DNA of 64,000 nt from Phaeosaccion multiseriatum (Eukaryota > Ochrophyta, other classes): NCBI GenBank assembly GCA_965112735.1, contig OZ218955.1:744001-808000 (forward strand), in the 5' to 3' direction. The notes under the pieces were generated by a model, which did no database searches, was not told the DNA's origin, and was given only the letters and a program-made list of their open reading frames with translations. Below, one piece after another: positions 23,606-37,473 of the stretch. The position numbers were made by a program, and so were the translations under genes. The first letter of the stretch is position 1, and every line of letters starts with the position of its first letter.

Positions 23606-24408
23606 GCATCGCCCAAAAGTATGTCAGTGCACGCAGCTAGGTAACAAAGGCAACCACAGCATTAAACTGAAACTGAAACTATCCTATCCCCCGGGGCCTA
23701 CCTTGTCCCAGCATGGCGAGCACGTCCCCGGCGGAGTTGGCCACATTCTCCACAAGGACCTGCACACACAGCACACACACGCACACGTACACACACACAC
23801 AGCAGGGAGATATAAGCTGCAGTCAAAGGGGGAAAGCAGTAGGAGAGTAGAGGGAGGAGGAGGAGGAGGACCTCCAGGTACATGACAGTTACACCTCAGT
23901 TACGTAACGGTACGTACCATGACCTTGTCCTCCATGATGGTCTGCATGGCCTGCCTCTCATTGGCGAGGTCTTCGCAGCGCCGCCGCATCTCCTCTTCTT
24001 GTCCTCCACCTCCACTGCTGCCCAGATGGCTGCTGCTGCTGCCATCTGTAACTCTGCTACCACCACCACTCCCCCCACCACTGCTCCTGGCCATGTCGCC
24101 ACCGAACCTGTCATCGACGCCGTCACTGCCCTTCTTCTCCTCCTCCTCCACCTCCTCCTCCTCTCTCCTTCGAAGCTCGCCCCTCAGACGGTCGTTTTCT
24201 TCCTGCAACTGTTGCACCAGAGACGACAGCAAGGCGCTCCCCTCCCCGCCCCCCTCTTGCTGCTGTATCACCAACTGCTGCACTGCCGCCGCCTCCGGGT
24301 CTGTTGTTTGACTGTGTGCATCGAGAGCATTCACCAAATGTCCGCTCTCCCTGTGTGTGTCCAAGCGATACGGGCAAGCAAGCAAGCCACAAGAGAACAC
24401 AAACACAT

Positions 24409-24441
<33 letters not shown>

Positions 24442-24866
24442 CATATACATCAGGAGGAAGAGGAGGAGGAGCAAGGTTGGTGCTCGGCCAACCACAAAAG
24501 GAAATTTGGGCAAGTCGCAAGCAGGCACGTACACACACACACACACACGCACACACGCACACACGCACACACGCACACACGCATACACCCACTCGCGTGC
24601 TTTTTTCCAATGCAATCTCCCCCACTTCCGTCTCCATCTGTATGTCTTACCTGACCGCTTCAACAGCGGCGGTGTTTGAGTTTGCGCTTGCCTCGCCGTT
24701 GCCACTTCCAATGCTGCCGCTGCGAAAGTCACGACTACTCCGCTGCTGGGCATCCGCCCCACCCCCTCCACCTCCCCCTCCCATGTGTAGGTTATGCAGC
24801 CTTCCCTGGATCTCCGTTTGGACCAGCCTCTCCAGCTTCTCTCGAAGCAAGTAGTCCATCGATGTC

Positions 24867-24901
<35 letters not shown>

Positions 24902-27263
24902 ATGGGCAGAAGAAGAGTGTTCATGCAGGAAGATGGAGAGGGAGGGAGGGGGGAAGGGAGGGAGAGACAGAGAGGAGAGAGAAAGCGAGAGGGAGGGGGG
25001 TGAGTTGAGAGGGACATGAAAGGGACAAGAAAGAGACAGCCAGAGCGATTGGACGAGGTCTACTTCACTGAAACCGAAGAAACTGAAACTGATTCCTTAC
25101 CTTCTCTGCCTGCACGCCCTCGAGTTTGTTTCCGAGGCGGGCTACTTCCCCCTGCGCCACCGCAAGGGCAGCGGCCATCTCCTTGATCTTGTCCAGGGCG
25201 GAGAGAAGCTGGTGCTCCTGGTGGTGATCCAGTTGCTGCCCCTGTTGCTGCCCCTGTTGGTGATACGTGCTACTGGGGCCGTCCAGATGGCTCGTCGCTG
25301 TGGTGGATAGAGGCATATAGGGGGTTTGGAGTATGAGAAAGAGATCGGGGCGAGGGCGAGGGCGAGAGAGAGTGTGTGCGTGTGTGTGTGTGTGTGTGTG
25401 TGCGTGTGTCTTTCGACGGGACCTCCAAAACTAACATGTGCGGATGACGGCTACTTCTCCTCCCGCCTCCCCCACCCGACCCGACCCTTCCGGAGCGAAG
25501 GACAGGTCGTCGCCAACTGCGACGGTTGCTCCGCTGCTGTTGGTGCTATTGGTGCTATTGAGGTAGTCGCCAGCTGGGGCTCCGCTGCTGCTGGTACTGT
25601 TGAGGTAGTAGGAAGAGGTGTCGATGAGCTTGGCAGAGCCGATGCCCCCACCCCCGCCCTGAGTGGATGACGAGCGCTCGTGGCCTGGACGAGGATGAGG
25701 AGGAGGAGGAGGACGAGGAGAAGGAGGAGGAGGAGGAGGAGGAGGAGGAGGAGGAGGAGGAGGAGGAGGAGGAGGAGGAGGAGGAGGAGGAGGAGGAGGA
25801 GGAGGAGGAGGAGGAGGAGGAGGAGAGGAGAGGTGGGAAGGGGAGGGGAGGGGAGGGGAGGGGAGGGGAGGGAGAGGATACGAGAAGGGGAGATTAGAAT
25901 AGAGGGCAGAAGGAGGGCGCATGTGAGGCAACGCGGGCCCATCTTCCTTTCCCTCTTTCGCAGTGTGGGCATCGGCGGTTTGTGTCTAGAGCTTGTCACG
26001 GGACACTCGCAACAGGCAACAGTACACACGCACGCACGGCCGCACACACACACACACATACATATTCACACACACAAACATGCCCACCCACACATTCACA
26101 CACACATGCACCCTCTCTCTCTCTCTCTCACACACACGCACACATACACACGTACCCGCTGTGTGCCTCCCGTCCCAGCCCAGCGCCTCCAACAAATTTT
26201 GCTGCGATGACCCTGCAGCAGGCCGCACTCCCCCCCACCCTCCTCCTCCTCTTCCTCCTCCTCCTCCTCCTCCTCCTCCTCCTCCTCCTCCTCCTCCTCC
26301 TCCTCCTCCTCCTCCTTCTGTTGCTCCTGCTCCTGTATCACCAACTCCTACCCCGCCCCCCCCATCCCCCGCGGCATTGTGCTCCAACACGGCTGCCTTG
26401 ATGTGTATGAGCTGGGCCGTCTTCTCGTCGAGCTTCTCCTCGAGGTCCTTTTGGTGCTCGTCGTAACCGTCGAGTTCGTCCTTCAAGGAGTGGGGATTGA
26501 GGGGGGGGGGGGGGTGGAGGGGTAGAGAGAGAAGAGAGAGAGAGGGAGTGAAGTGTGAGTGTGTGTGTGTGAGAGAGAGAGGAGAGAGAGACAGAGGTAT
26601 CCAACCAAAAGTGAGGGGGGAGGGAAGGGTTGTGGTTGGTGGGAGTGGAAGCCTGGGTGGGGCCTTACTGACTCATGAATCACTGACTTACGACTCACTG
26701 ACTTATTACCTGCAAGGCGACGATCATCTCGTCCCTCTCGTTGAGCCTCTGAGTGAGCGCAATCATAATGTCGCGCTGCTTCAGGAGCAGTTGCTTGTAT
26801 CTGACGGGGCGGGGGATGGCAGTGCATGGGGGGGAAGGGACAGGGAGAGGGATGGCAGTGGACGGGGGGGCGCGGGAGCAACGCAAACACAGTCGGCAGT
26901 ATCGTTGACATCAGATCAGAATTGCGGAGGAGACGTGGTCTTGATTGCAGGTAACACACACGCACACGTACACGCACACGCACATACACGCAAGCACACA
27001 CACACACACACCGCAGTATGCACTCAATCAAATCTGCCCTCTCTCTCTCTCGGAGCTTCCCCTGGCCCACCCTGCCCCATCCCCTCATGGACCCGCCACA
27101 TAGACCCACCTGTCCACCTGGGCCTTCTCCTCTTCGATGGTCTCTCTCTCCACCTCGAGGGAGGCCAAGCGCTGTTCGTAGTCTCTGCGCATAACCTCGT
27201 GCTGCTCGCTGGAGAGGGAGAGAGGGTGAGGGAGGGAGAGGGAGAGGAAGAGATGGAAAAAAT

Positions 27264-27294
<31 letters not shown>

Positions 27295-30200
27295 AAGAGG
27301 GAGAGAGGGAGAGACGGAGAGGGAGATAGGGAGGGGGAGAGAGAAAGAGAGAGAGCGAGAGAGGGGAGGAAGAGGGGGAGCGAGAGAGGGAGCGGGAGAG
27401 AGGGAGAGAGGGAGAGGGAAAGAGGGAAAGAGGGAAAGAGGGAGAGAGGGAGCGGGAGAGAGGGAGAGAGGGAAAGAGGCAGCGGGAGAGAGGGAAAGAG
27501 GAAGAGGCAGAGAGACAAGAGGGTCCGGCCGTGCGTGTTTGAGACGTTGTGTGTGTACGTCAAAGAAGTACGCATGCCTAACTTACGTGAGGTCGGCATG
27601 GAGATCCGCCTGCTGTGTGAGGCCCCCGCGCTGATCGCCTCGGATGACCTGGCCCAGAGAAAGGGGGGGGGGGTTGGATAGCAGTAGATGGCGGTATATG
27701 GCAGTAGATGGTAGTGAATGGCAATGGGTTCCGGAGGTTGTGGACGGTAGGTTACGGGTTGGAGATTGGTGTCAGACGAGGGGATAGGGCAAGGCGAGTG
27801 AGCATATGTAAGAGCTTACGTAGCATGAATGAATAACATGCGTTATGTACATACGTATGTACGTACGTACGTACGTACCTGGTTGGTGAGGGAGGCGATG
27901 CGCTCCTCCAAGAAGCGCTTCTCCTCCTTCTCGCGCATAAACTCCAGGCTGCGGGCCTGTACAAGAGGGGAGGACAAGTTTGTGGGACGATCGATCCGTG
28001 AGTGGTGGCGTTATGCTGACAGCAAAGACGACTGAAAACTGCCACTTGAATCAATCAAGGTTGCAAACTCCGATTGGACCGACAAGCTCCACTGACAAGC
28101 CCAAACTGAACAACCAACTGACCAACCACCTGACCAACTCACTGACCTCTAGTGCCCGAATGGCCTCCATCTTGTCCGCCTCGGCCCTCCTCCTCTCCTC
28201 CTCGAGCTGCAGCAACTGGCGCTTGTCCACCACGTTACGGCTCTTCTCGTCGAGCTCTGCTCTCAGGCGCTTCAGCTCACGCTCGTACTTGCGCAGTAGA
28301 GACTGATCCATGTCGTTATGACATACGAGGAGGAGGATGAGCAGGAAGAGAAGAAGAAGAAGAAGGAGGAGGAGGAGGAGGAGGAGGAGGAGGAGGAGGA
28401 GGAGGAGGAGGAGGAGGAGGCAGGTCAGGAAGGCAGTGGACGGTTCATTTGATCAGGTTTTGGTGGTGGAGGGGGGGGGGGAACGGCGGGGGGTGGCAAT
28501 GGTCAATCAACGGAGGGGGTGGGGATGGGAGGGTGCTCATATTCAACTAACGTTAACTTCAGGTGACGTTGGGCTGCTTCCCTTCCCGTCTCTCCCCTGT
28601 CCTCCCCTCCCATTCCCCTCTCCCGCCCCGCGAAAGCACTGTTCCACTTGGCACTGACCTTCTGATCAAGGTCCTCGTTGATGACGGGCTCGTTCTTAAT
28701 GTTCTTGGCTCTGTTGGCGAACTTGACCGTTGAGAGCGTCTCCACCATGCTCTCTAGGGCGGGGCTGATCATTGCCATCATCGTGGTCTTGCAGTTGCCA
28801 CCCAGGCTATCATTCAGAGGGGAGGGGAGGGAGGGAGGGAGGGAGGGAGGGAGGGAAAGAGGGAGGGAGGGAGGGAGGGAGGGAGGGAAAGAGGGAGGGA
28901 GGGAGGGAGGGAGGGAGGGAGGGAGGGAGGGAGGGAGGGAGGGAGGGAGGGAGGGAGGGAGGGGAGGGGAGGGGAGGTAAGGGAGGGAAGGGGGGGCGCA
29001 AAGGGATGGAAGGGTGAGCTCACGTCACAGCCTGGCGACGACCACCCGCAGTGAAAACCTCCGAATGCCAAATGTGCCCTGCTGGGTTTGGTGTGGGTTT
29101 GGCGCCAGCAGTAGCAGCAGCAGCCTTTATCCTGTAACCTCATCGCTTCATGTCACCCCTGAGTTTCAGTTTCACCCTCCCTCTTCCCTAACCCTAGCTC
29201 CACACCCACATGCTTCTACATACATGCGCCGCCTTCCCTCCCCATATGCCTCTACATACTCTCCCATATGCCTCTACATACTCTCCCATATGCCTCTACC
29301 TGTCCTCGAGTATGCGAGTGAGCTTGCTGTTTCGATAAGGGATGTGTTGTCTGCCCCGTGCGTCCGTGAGCGCCGCAATGACATTGCCCAGGGCAGACAA
29401 GCTCTGATTGATCTGTGAGGGGTGTGTGTTGGTGATTTCGTGCGCAAGATGGATGTACAAGTACGTATGCATTACGTATGTATGAGGAGGAGGAGGAAGA
29501 ACAAGAAGAAGAAGAAGAAGAAGAAGAAGAAGAAGAAGAAGAAGAAGAAGAAGAAGAGGAGGAGGAGGAGGAGGAGGAGGAAAGGTGCTCTATCACTAGC
29601 ACCACCCATTGCCATCCATTGCCATCCACTGCCATCCACTGCCATCCCTTACCTTCTTGCTCTCCTCGAGGCGCTGTCCCGTTGCCCCCGATAGCCTCAC
29701 TCTCTCGGACCCCGCCAAATCGACCAAGTTCAGCTTGCCTACCTGGGAGGGGGGGAAGGAGAGAGGGAGGGGGGGAGAGGGAGGGAGACAGAGACGAGGA
29801 GAGAGTATTAGATGGGAGAGGGAGAGGGAGGGGGGGGAGAGAGAGGGAGAGGGAGGCGGGGAAGAGAGAGAGGGAGACCAGCCCTCCACTCCCTGCCCTC
29901 TGCTCTGTGATGCCCGCTTCCTCTCTCCCCTCCCCCCTCGCCCCTCTCCCCTCCTCTCTCTCCGCTCTGCCGCCATCCTCTCTCCTCTGTTCTGCAGTGC
30001 ACTACTCGCCTTGAAGGTGTGCCTTAAGCAATTCGACATCATATGGGCAGCCTCCTGCCTCTTCATCCCCTGCGCAAGTAAGTTGCAGATCCAGTTTCAG
30101 TGTCAGTTTCAGAGTCAGTTGAGTGAAAGGGGGTCAGTTTCTGTTTCAGCTGCGCAAGTCCTACACAAGTGCATGTACGCATACAGAAGTACACGGATAC

Positions 30201-30395
30201 TTGCGTAAGGACGTACGTACGTACATACCTTCTGATTCAGCTTGGCCATGAAGGCCTCTTCCGAGATGTCATTCCCCTGCTCGTCGACGTAGTAAGACTC
30301 GCTCTGCAGGAGGGGAGGGGGGTTGGGAAGATGGCAGCCAATGGGCCAATGAAAATGAAGTGCGAATCCCCCCCCCTCCCTCCCCCTCTCTCTCT

Positions 30396-30427
<32 letters not shown>

Positions 30428-30925
30428 GATTGTGTTCGGTGGCGGGGCCTGGCCTCCCTCCGTAGTAACGCCACATTCTGAAACTGACACTGAAACAACT
30501 CACGCCGCAAAACCCACCTTCTCAACGATGATGATGAAGACGGCGTGGCTCCTGCTGCTGATCTCATTCATCTTTGTAGAGCCTGTTGCTCTCAGGAGGG
30601 CGCCTCTCTCCATAAGGCCGTAGATCTCCTGCGGTGACCGAACGATCCACTCGCTCAGGCCCTGGGGGAAGGAGGAGAAGCACGAGGAGGAGGAGGAGGA
30701 GGAGGAGGAGGAGGAGGAGAAGAAGGAGAAGGGTGAGGGGGAGAGAGGAAGAGAGTGGAGGAGGAGGAGAAGGAGAAGGAGAAGGGTGAGGGGGAGAGAG
30801 GAAGAGAGTGGAGAGGAGGAGCAGGAGGAGGAAAATGAGGAGGAGGATGCTGTGGAGGGAGGGAGGGAGGGGGGATAGACGGACAGACAAGATAGCTTGG
30901 AGGGAGGGAGTGACAGATGATAGAC

Positions 30926-30956
<31 letters not shown>

Positions 30957-33109
30957 CAGATGGATAGATAGACAGATCGACAGAAAGATAGATAGATGGA
31001 TTGATAGACAGATACATACACAGATGGCCTTGAGCTTGACCTCCTCACCTCCACGAAGACCCCCCTCTTCTTGTCCTCCCTGATGGAGAGGTGTCCCCTC
31101 TCGGGCTTGAGCAGGTCAGAGATTTGCTCGTTGTAGATCTGCAGATACGAGCCTCGCACAAGGAAGCGCATCTTGGGGGACGCGTGTCTGTGCAAGGGGC
31201 AGGGGGGGGAGGAGGCAGAGGAGAGGAGAAGGGGAGGGGAGGGGAGGGGAGGGGAGGGGAGGGGAGAGGAGGGGGAGGGGGAGGAGAGGAGAGGAGAAGG
31301 GGAGGGGAGAGGAGGGGGAGGCAGAGGAGAGGAGAGGAGAAGGGGAGGGGAGAGGAGGGGAGGGGAGAGGAGGGGGGGATGGGGCAGGATGAGAGGGGTG
31401 AGACACACCGGGAGAGAAAAGACAAAGGGGAAGGAGGGGAGGGGGGGAGAGGGATAGAGGGGAGGGAGTGTGTGTGAGAGAGAGAGACAGGGAGGTACCT
31501 TTGAATGTAACCGAAGATTTGCTCAATGGCCCTGGGGATGATGCCTCGGAGCTCGTCCGTGCCGCCGCTGAGGGTGGAGCCCTCCATCGTAAAGGTCTTG
31601 CCTGTTGGGGGTTGGAGGAGGGTGGGGGTGAGGTTCATGTCAGAGTCAGAGCCAGGGTCAAGTTGAGGTCAGAATAAGGGTCAAGTTGAGGTCAGAATAA
31701 GGGTCAAGTATTGTTATCAAAGACTAAGGAAGAGAGGAAAAGAAGGATACCTCTGTTCCACATACCCATCCTATTAAGTCAATAACTAATTCCACATACC
31801 TCCCCCCCCCTCAATCTAGCGCGCTCGCTCTCTCTCTTCGTCTCTCTCTCTCTCCGCTCATCCCACTCCCCTTCTCCTCTGCCCTCTCTCTCCCACCCCC
31901 CTCCCCCTCCACCCCCACGCACCTGTGCCCGTCTGCCCGTACGCAAAGACCGTAGCATTGTATCCCTCAAGCGAGCTGTCAACAACCTCACGAGCCGTCG
32001 TGTCGTACACCTTGTACGTGAGTGGTGTCAGGACAGTGAGAGAGTGAGTGAGTGAGTGGGTGCGTGAGTGAGCCTTCCTTCCTTCCTTCCTTCCTTCCTT
32101 CCATCCATCCTTCCTCCCTTCCTTTCCTTCCTCCCTGTCTTCCTCCTTCCTTCCATTCTTCCTTCCTCCCTTCCTCCTTCCTTCCTTCCTTCCTTCCTGA
32201 CTGACTCACCTTGCTCTGGCAGGCCGAAGGAGCGTACACGTGATCGAAAGTGAACACATGCATGCTGTAGGGAGTGCCTGACGCGGACACATTACCCTCC
32301 TGAGGGATGGCAGTGGATGGGGAGGGGAGGGGAGGGGACGAGAGAGGAGGGAGAGAGGGAGTGAGTGGGTGCGTGCGTGCGTGCGTGTACCATCATCCAT
32401 AGCCATACCATTGCACCCGTGATAAACCAAACAACAGCAGCGTCAGCTCCCGCGTCTCCTGTCAGTCCCAGCTTCAATTCATTCATCTCGACCAAGATAT
32501 CGACCAGATCGACAAAAAGTCGACACGTACCTCGTCCAAGACGGCCTTGAGGTTCTCGCTAATGGTAATGACGGTTTCGTCTCTATCCACAGACACAATG
32601 TTCTGGAAGGGCCGCTCGCCGCTGAGCTCTCGGGGGAGGGGAGGCCGTACCCTTAGCACCACCTTGAAAGTGAGAGGGGGGAGTGAGAGGGGGGGGGGGG
32701 AGGAGGGCATGAGGTGGCAGTAGAGGGGAGGGGCATGAGATGAGATGGCACGAGAGAGAGAGAGAGAGAGAGAGGGGAGTGCCTTTTAGCGCACAAGGCG
32801 ATGTTCAGGGCAAGTGTGTGTGTGTGCTAAAGCGATGTCCAGGGCGACGGGGCGACAAGCCTCTTGGCCGTCGCTATGGTCGCTTCGTTTCGGCCGTTGC
32901 TTTGCTGCTTCGCTCTGCCTTGCCACCGTACGCAGGACTTGTTGTGACCCACCTTGAAGTTTTTGTTGGCCTTGTCAACGGCGCCGCCCGCCCCGCCATT
33001 GGAGGTGACCACGGCCCTACTCTTGGCCGAAGGTGGCCGTACCTTTGGGCTGGGACTGGCTCTCGCTCCTCCTCCTCCTGCGAGGGGTGGGGGGGGAAGC
33101 GACTGGTAG

Positions 33110-33147
<38 letters not shown>

Positions 33148-33303
33148 ATGATAGGTGGGCCTTGAGCTTCCGCTTCCGGTACTTCCGAAGCTCGTCCTGT
33201 TGCTTCCTCCTCCTTCACCCCCTCCACTACCGCTGCCTAATGAAAGCCTCCCAGAGCCTTGCCGAGGAGAGTGTGAGCCATGCTGTTGCTGCTGGTGCTG
33301 TTG

Positions 33304-33348
<45 letters not shown>

Positions 33349-33501
33349 GTGCAGCCCCCCTACCGGACTGCTACTGTACCCACCCCTCTGCTGACCAGCG
33401 ACGGCGCCAAAGACGCCCACCCCTGCTCCTCCTCCTCCTCCTCCTCCCGCTCCCCTCCTTTGCCCGAGGAAGTCATCGTCGCTGCTGTCAACGTATTCCA
33501 T
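23147..33501 (-). CDS. N-terminal-motor kinesin, 25 exons
   Basis: Exons: 32953-33501, 32531-32662, 32210-32299, 31923-32010, 31499-31601, 31049-31187, 30518-30661, 30229-30303, 30010-30069, 29653-29742, 29300-29412, 28659-28806, 28147-28302, 27879-27956, 27587-27648, 27110-27208, 26710-26800, 26156-26480, 25436-25684, 25101-25297, 24651-24865, 23918-24350, 23702-23759, 23472-23535, 23147-23213; sum 1275 codons. A Gln/Gly-rich leader (1-180) precedes the motor: [13 protein letters not shown]-loop GQTGTGKT (282-289, split by an intron), switch I SSRSH (402-406), switch II DLAGSE (468-473), and [10 protein letters not shown]. Residues 416-460 form an insert between [10 protein letters not shown] and [11 protein letters not shown]. 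The tail has several coiled coils and a poly-Gly tract encoded by (GGA)n. Subfamily not assigned. The intron after 30010 uses a GC donor. The last three exons are less certain than the motor. Confidence 0.93.
23539..23600. repeat. (CA)n microsatellite in kinesin intron 23
   Basis: About 30 CA units; the sense strand is (TG)n and ends at the acceptor of exon 24 (TGTGCAG before 23535). Confidence 0.95.
25697..25830. repeat. (GGA)n microsatellite at kinesin exon 19 acceptor
   Basis: Over 40 GGA units; on the sense strand (TCC)n ends at the acceptor CGTCCAG before 25684, so it forms the polypyrimidine tract. Confidence 0.95.
27225..27515. repeat. GA-rich degenerate repeat in kinesin intron 15
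   Basis: GAGAGG/GGGAGA repeats over nearly 300 bp; sense strand CT-rich. Confidence 0.9.
28811..28980. repeat. (GGGA)n microsatellite in kinesin intron 11
   Basis: GGGA units with occasional AAAG interruptions; sense strand (TCCC)n leads to the exon 12 acceptor at 28806. Confidence 0.95.
31203..31450. repeat. (GGGGA)n-rich stretch in kinesin intron 5
   Basis: GGGGA/GGAGA pentamer-like repeats; sense strand TCCCC-rich, leading to the exon 6 acceptor at 31187. Confidence 0.92.
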
Positions 33502-33912
33502 TCTCGCGTATGTCTGCAACAACCACTTAGGCGGGTTTGTTCGTGTACATCACACCGTACCGAGAAAAAAGAGGTGTCTCCTAATTCGTTAAGCGCCGCT
33601 TTTGTGTCTGAGGAAGACGGGCCCAGAAATGGCGGTAGCCCCCGCTCCCCCAAGAATATGTCCTAATCGCCGCCCACTTCTCTTTATATCCTTTGTATTA
33701 CTTTGCAACGACCTCCCAACTGTTGCTACGATTCTGGCGACGACGAATTTAGGCCACCAACGTGTGGGGCTGTTGGTCCATATCATAAATGGACACGGCG
33801 ACACCTCAGTAGCTCCCGGGCAGCTACACTTGGCCAACCCCCTCTGCAACTGGTACGTTGTGATGACGGACAGCGTGACCTCAACGAAAGATAGAGGGCA
33901 CGTCTAAACAGG
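33502..33912. promoter_or_regulatory. Divergent promoter region, kinesin / CAMK-type kinase
   Basis: A 411-bp interval separates the kinesin ATG (33501, minus) from the kinase ATG (33913, plus). No long repeats are present, in contrast to the surrounding introns, which fits a regulatory interval. No specific motif recognised. Confidence 0.55.
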
Positions 33913-35348
33913 ATGGAGGAAGGAAGCCCCCAGCTTGGAACCTGGAACTATCTCGACGGGCGATGGGTGAACAACACTCGCCGGAGGAGCGGAGCTGGCT
34001 CTCCCCCCCCCCCTCTTGAGCGCGGGGATGCGGCCTCCATCATCGCCAGTGATCTCGTCCAAGCGGGAGAAGAGGAGATGGCGAGCAGGTTGTCGATTTC
34101 GAGCATTGCCAGTGGTAGTAGTACTTGCAGTACGGAGCGGGAGGAGCTGCACAAACGGAAGCGGAGTCTGCACAACTCATCTCAGGAGGAAGGAGTCGAG
34201 GCTGAAAGCGATGGGGAGGAGGGATCGCCACCAGCGTCAGGACGGGACGAATTGTTGGGGGAGAGCACGCGTGGCAGGGGAGTACGAAGAGGGAGACAAT
34301 GGCAGTCAAAGGCAGCTTTAGCAGCCGCGGCAGCAGCTGCAGGAGCAGCAAGAGGAGGAGGAGGAGGAGGAGGAGGAGGAGGAGGAGGAGGAGGAGGAGG
34401 AGGAGGAGGAGGTGGAGGAGGAGGAGGAGGAGGAGGAGGAGGAGGAGGAGGAGGAGCAGCAGCCGGAGGGGGGGGGGGAGGAGGAGCAGCAGCAGGAGCT
34501 GAAATGCGGGACGTGGGTGTTACAGGCGGTGCAGCAGCAGCATTAGAAGCAGTAACAGGAGGAGGAGGAGAAGGGGGTGGTGGTGGTGGAGGAGAGGGGG
34601 GGGGGAGAGGAAGAGGAAGAGGAGAAGGAGGAGGGGAGGGAGGCGAAGAGATGCGCAGCAAATCTCGGCGCAGCACCAAGGGGGGTAGTAGCCCCAGTCG
34701 AGCCGCAGTACAGTCTCGTATTGAGGAGCAGATGCGAGCGGCGCGGCTGCTGCTGGACGAGGACGATGAGGACGACGAAGAGGAGGAAGAAGAGGGCGAG
34801 GGCCTCGGGGGGGGGCAAGGAAGAGGAGGAGGAGGAGGAGGAGGAGGAGGAGGAGGGGGAGGGGGAGGTGGCGGTGGTGGTGGTGGTGGAGGAGACACGA
34901 TGGACACGAGTGTCGGAGGGGAAGGACCGTCGGTCGGGGCGGGCGGCGCTGGTACATACGGTGGAAATAGTACGAGTACAGGTGCCGCTGTGCCTCCGCT
35001 CGGAAACCTGTCTTCTTCTTTCTCAACACGCGCCCCCACCATGGCAGTGGCCCCTCCCCATCAGCAGGGCCAGGATAAGTACAGTAAGGCAACGGAGGTC
35101 CTCCAAGGAGCGGATTTTGTCTCGCTGTATCGGGTAGAAAGGCAGCTAGGGGTGGGGGCCAGCAGCGTCGTCTATCTGGTGAAGGAACTGTCTACGGGAC
35201 AAGACTTCGCGGCCAAGGTCATTGACTTACGGGCGTTCAAGGTGAGTAGTTGGGGTGGTGTTGGTGCTGGTGTTGGTGTTGGTGATACAGCAGGAGGAGG
35301 AACGTATGGCGCTGTGCAAGCAACACTTGAAAACTAATTCGTCATGTT

Positions 35349-35406
<58 letters not shown>

Positions 35407-36489
35407 CCTTGTTGTTACCGTTACTGTTGGTTGGTGTGGTTGGTGTAGATGCACGAGAGCTTTACCTTGGCACGTGTCCATCGCGAGATGGACATCATGA
35501 AGGCGCTCCACCATCCCAATATTGTCGAGCTCCACCAGAGCTTCGAGACAGAGGCACAGCTCATCTTGGTGCTGGAGCTGGTCCAAGGGGAGGAGCTTTT
35601 CGACTCCATCCTCTGCAAGGGGGGCTACGGGGAAGAGGAGGCCAGGCCCATCTTCGTGCAGGTTAGAGGCGTATGGGCTTATGTGGATATATGGGCATAC
35701 GGGTGTAGGCATGCATATGGTAGGAGGCATGTACGCAGACAGGCATATGAGCAGGCAGGCTCCATGCGCTTCTACTTGACGCTTTGGTGACGGTGACGAC
35801 CCCTCCCTTCTCTTTTGCTTCGCCCACCTCGGTGACAGCGGATGAATTGCACAAGCTTGACTACCAAAACCGCAAGTTTACTCACTCTCTCACTCTCTCC
35901 CCATCTCTATGTGTTTGCGTGTGTGCGTTTGTCTTTCTCTCTTTCTCTCTTCTCTCTCTCTCTCTCTCTGTGTGTGTGTGACCCCGAATTTGCGACGCCA
36001 CACCAGATCGCCGCCGCTCTGCAATATCTGCACAGCGTCAACATCGTCCACAGAGACGTCAAGCCCGAAAACGTCATGGTCATGAAGCACTTTCTGCCTC
36101 AGGAGGAGCAGTTTCAGGGCACCGGGATGGAGGGTTTCCGATCAGTAACGGTGGCGAAGCTGCTGGACTTTGGCCTGTCCAAGAAGATCGGGGGCATGGA
36201 GGCCTCCACGGCAAAGACGTTCGTGGGAACGGTACGTAATATTACGGCAGACGGGTGGGGAGAGTTCGTACATACATCTCACATACACGCACGCTCCCAA
36301 CTTCCCCCCCTGCCCTCCCTCACCCCCCCCCCCTCCCCCTTCCACTGCCATCCCTCAGCCGTGCTACTTGGCGCCTGAGGTGCAGGCCAATGCCCGCCGG
36401 ACTTCGCCTCCCGTGCATTACGGGGTCGAGGTGGACTGTTGGAGCCTCGGCGCCCTTCTCTACGGTGAGTGTTGTTTCTCTCTCTCTGT

Positions 36490-36538
<49 letters not shown>

Positions 36539-37440
36539 CCTCACTCTTTCCCTCGTCCTCTCTCTCTGTCCCTCGCTCTCTCTCTCCCCGCAAGCTCCTC
36601 TCCATGTGAACCTCGCTGGTGCCCCCGTTACACAAACGCATCCCACCCTCCCGTGCGTATTCACTGTCCAACCCCCTTCGATACAAATGCTGCATTTATT
36701 GTATGTTGTCCCCTCTTCTTCCTCCTCCTCCTCCTCCTCCTCCTCCTCCTCCTCCTCCCCACCCCACCTCCCTCTCCCGCCGTCTCAGTCATGCTCTTGG
36801 CTCGATTCCCCGAGTTCGACTGCGAAGGCGAAGGGGGGGGTAGCATGCAGCACGTAAGCCTGGTTGGGCCTCTGTGGGCCCCCAAGAGTGAGGCCTGCAA
36901 AGATCTGATCCGAGGCCTCATGCGCTTCAACCCGGCAGAGAGGATGACCACCGCCCAGGCCCTGCAGCACCCCTGGGTCACCCAAGGGGGTATGTTAACA
37001 ACCCATGGGGGTGGTGTGTTGACCCAGGGGGGTATGTTGTCGGGTGGGAGAGGAAGCCAGGGCCCCCCGGGGAGCAGCAGTATGGGCAGTCCTGACAACG
37101 GGTACACCCATTCAACGGAGCCCATTGTACAGGAGGTGAAGACACCGACTGTTGACGGGCGCAAGGGCATGGTCATGGGCAGCGCCAGGCCCTTCCCTGC
37201 AGGAGGCGTGTCAGGAGGGGGCGACGCCAGTGTTGATCGCATGGAGCAGCACCAGTTTGGGCAGCTGCAGCAGGCTTTTGGACGGAAACAGCAGTCCTTT
37301 GGGCAGCAGCAGCAGCAGCAGTTTGGGCCGCAGCAGCAGCAGTCATATGGTCAGGATAAGGGAGGGCAGGAGGCCCAGAGCAATGTTTTCGTCATGGAAA
37401 TAGACTCGGAGGAGGAGCGGAGGAAGGAGCAGTTGGTGAT

Positions 37441-37473
<33 letters not shown>

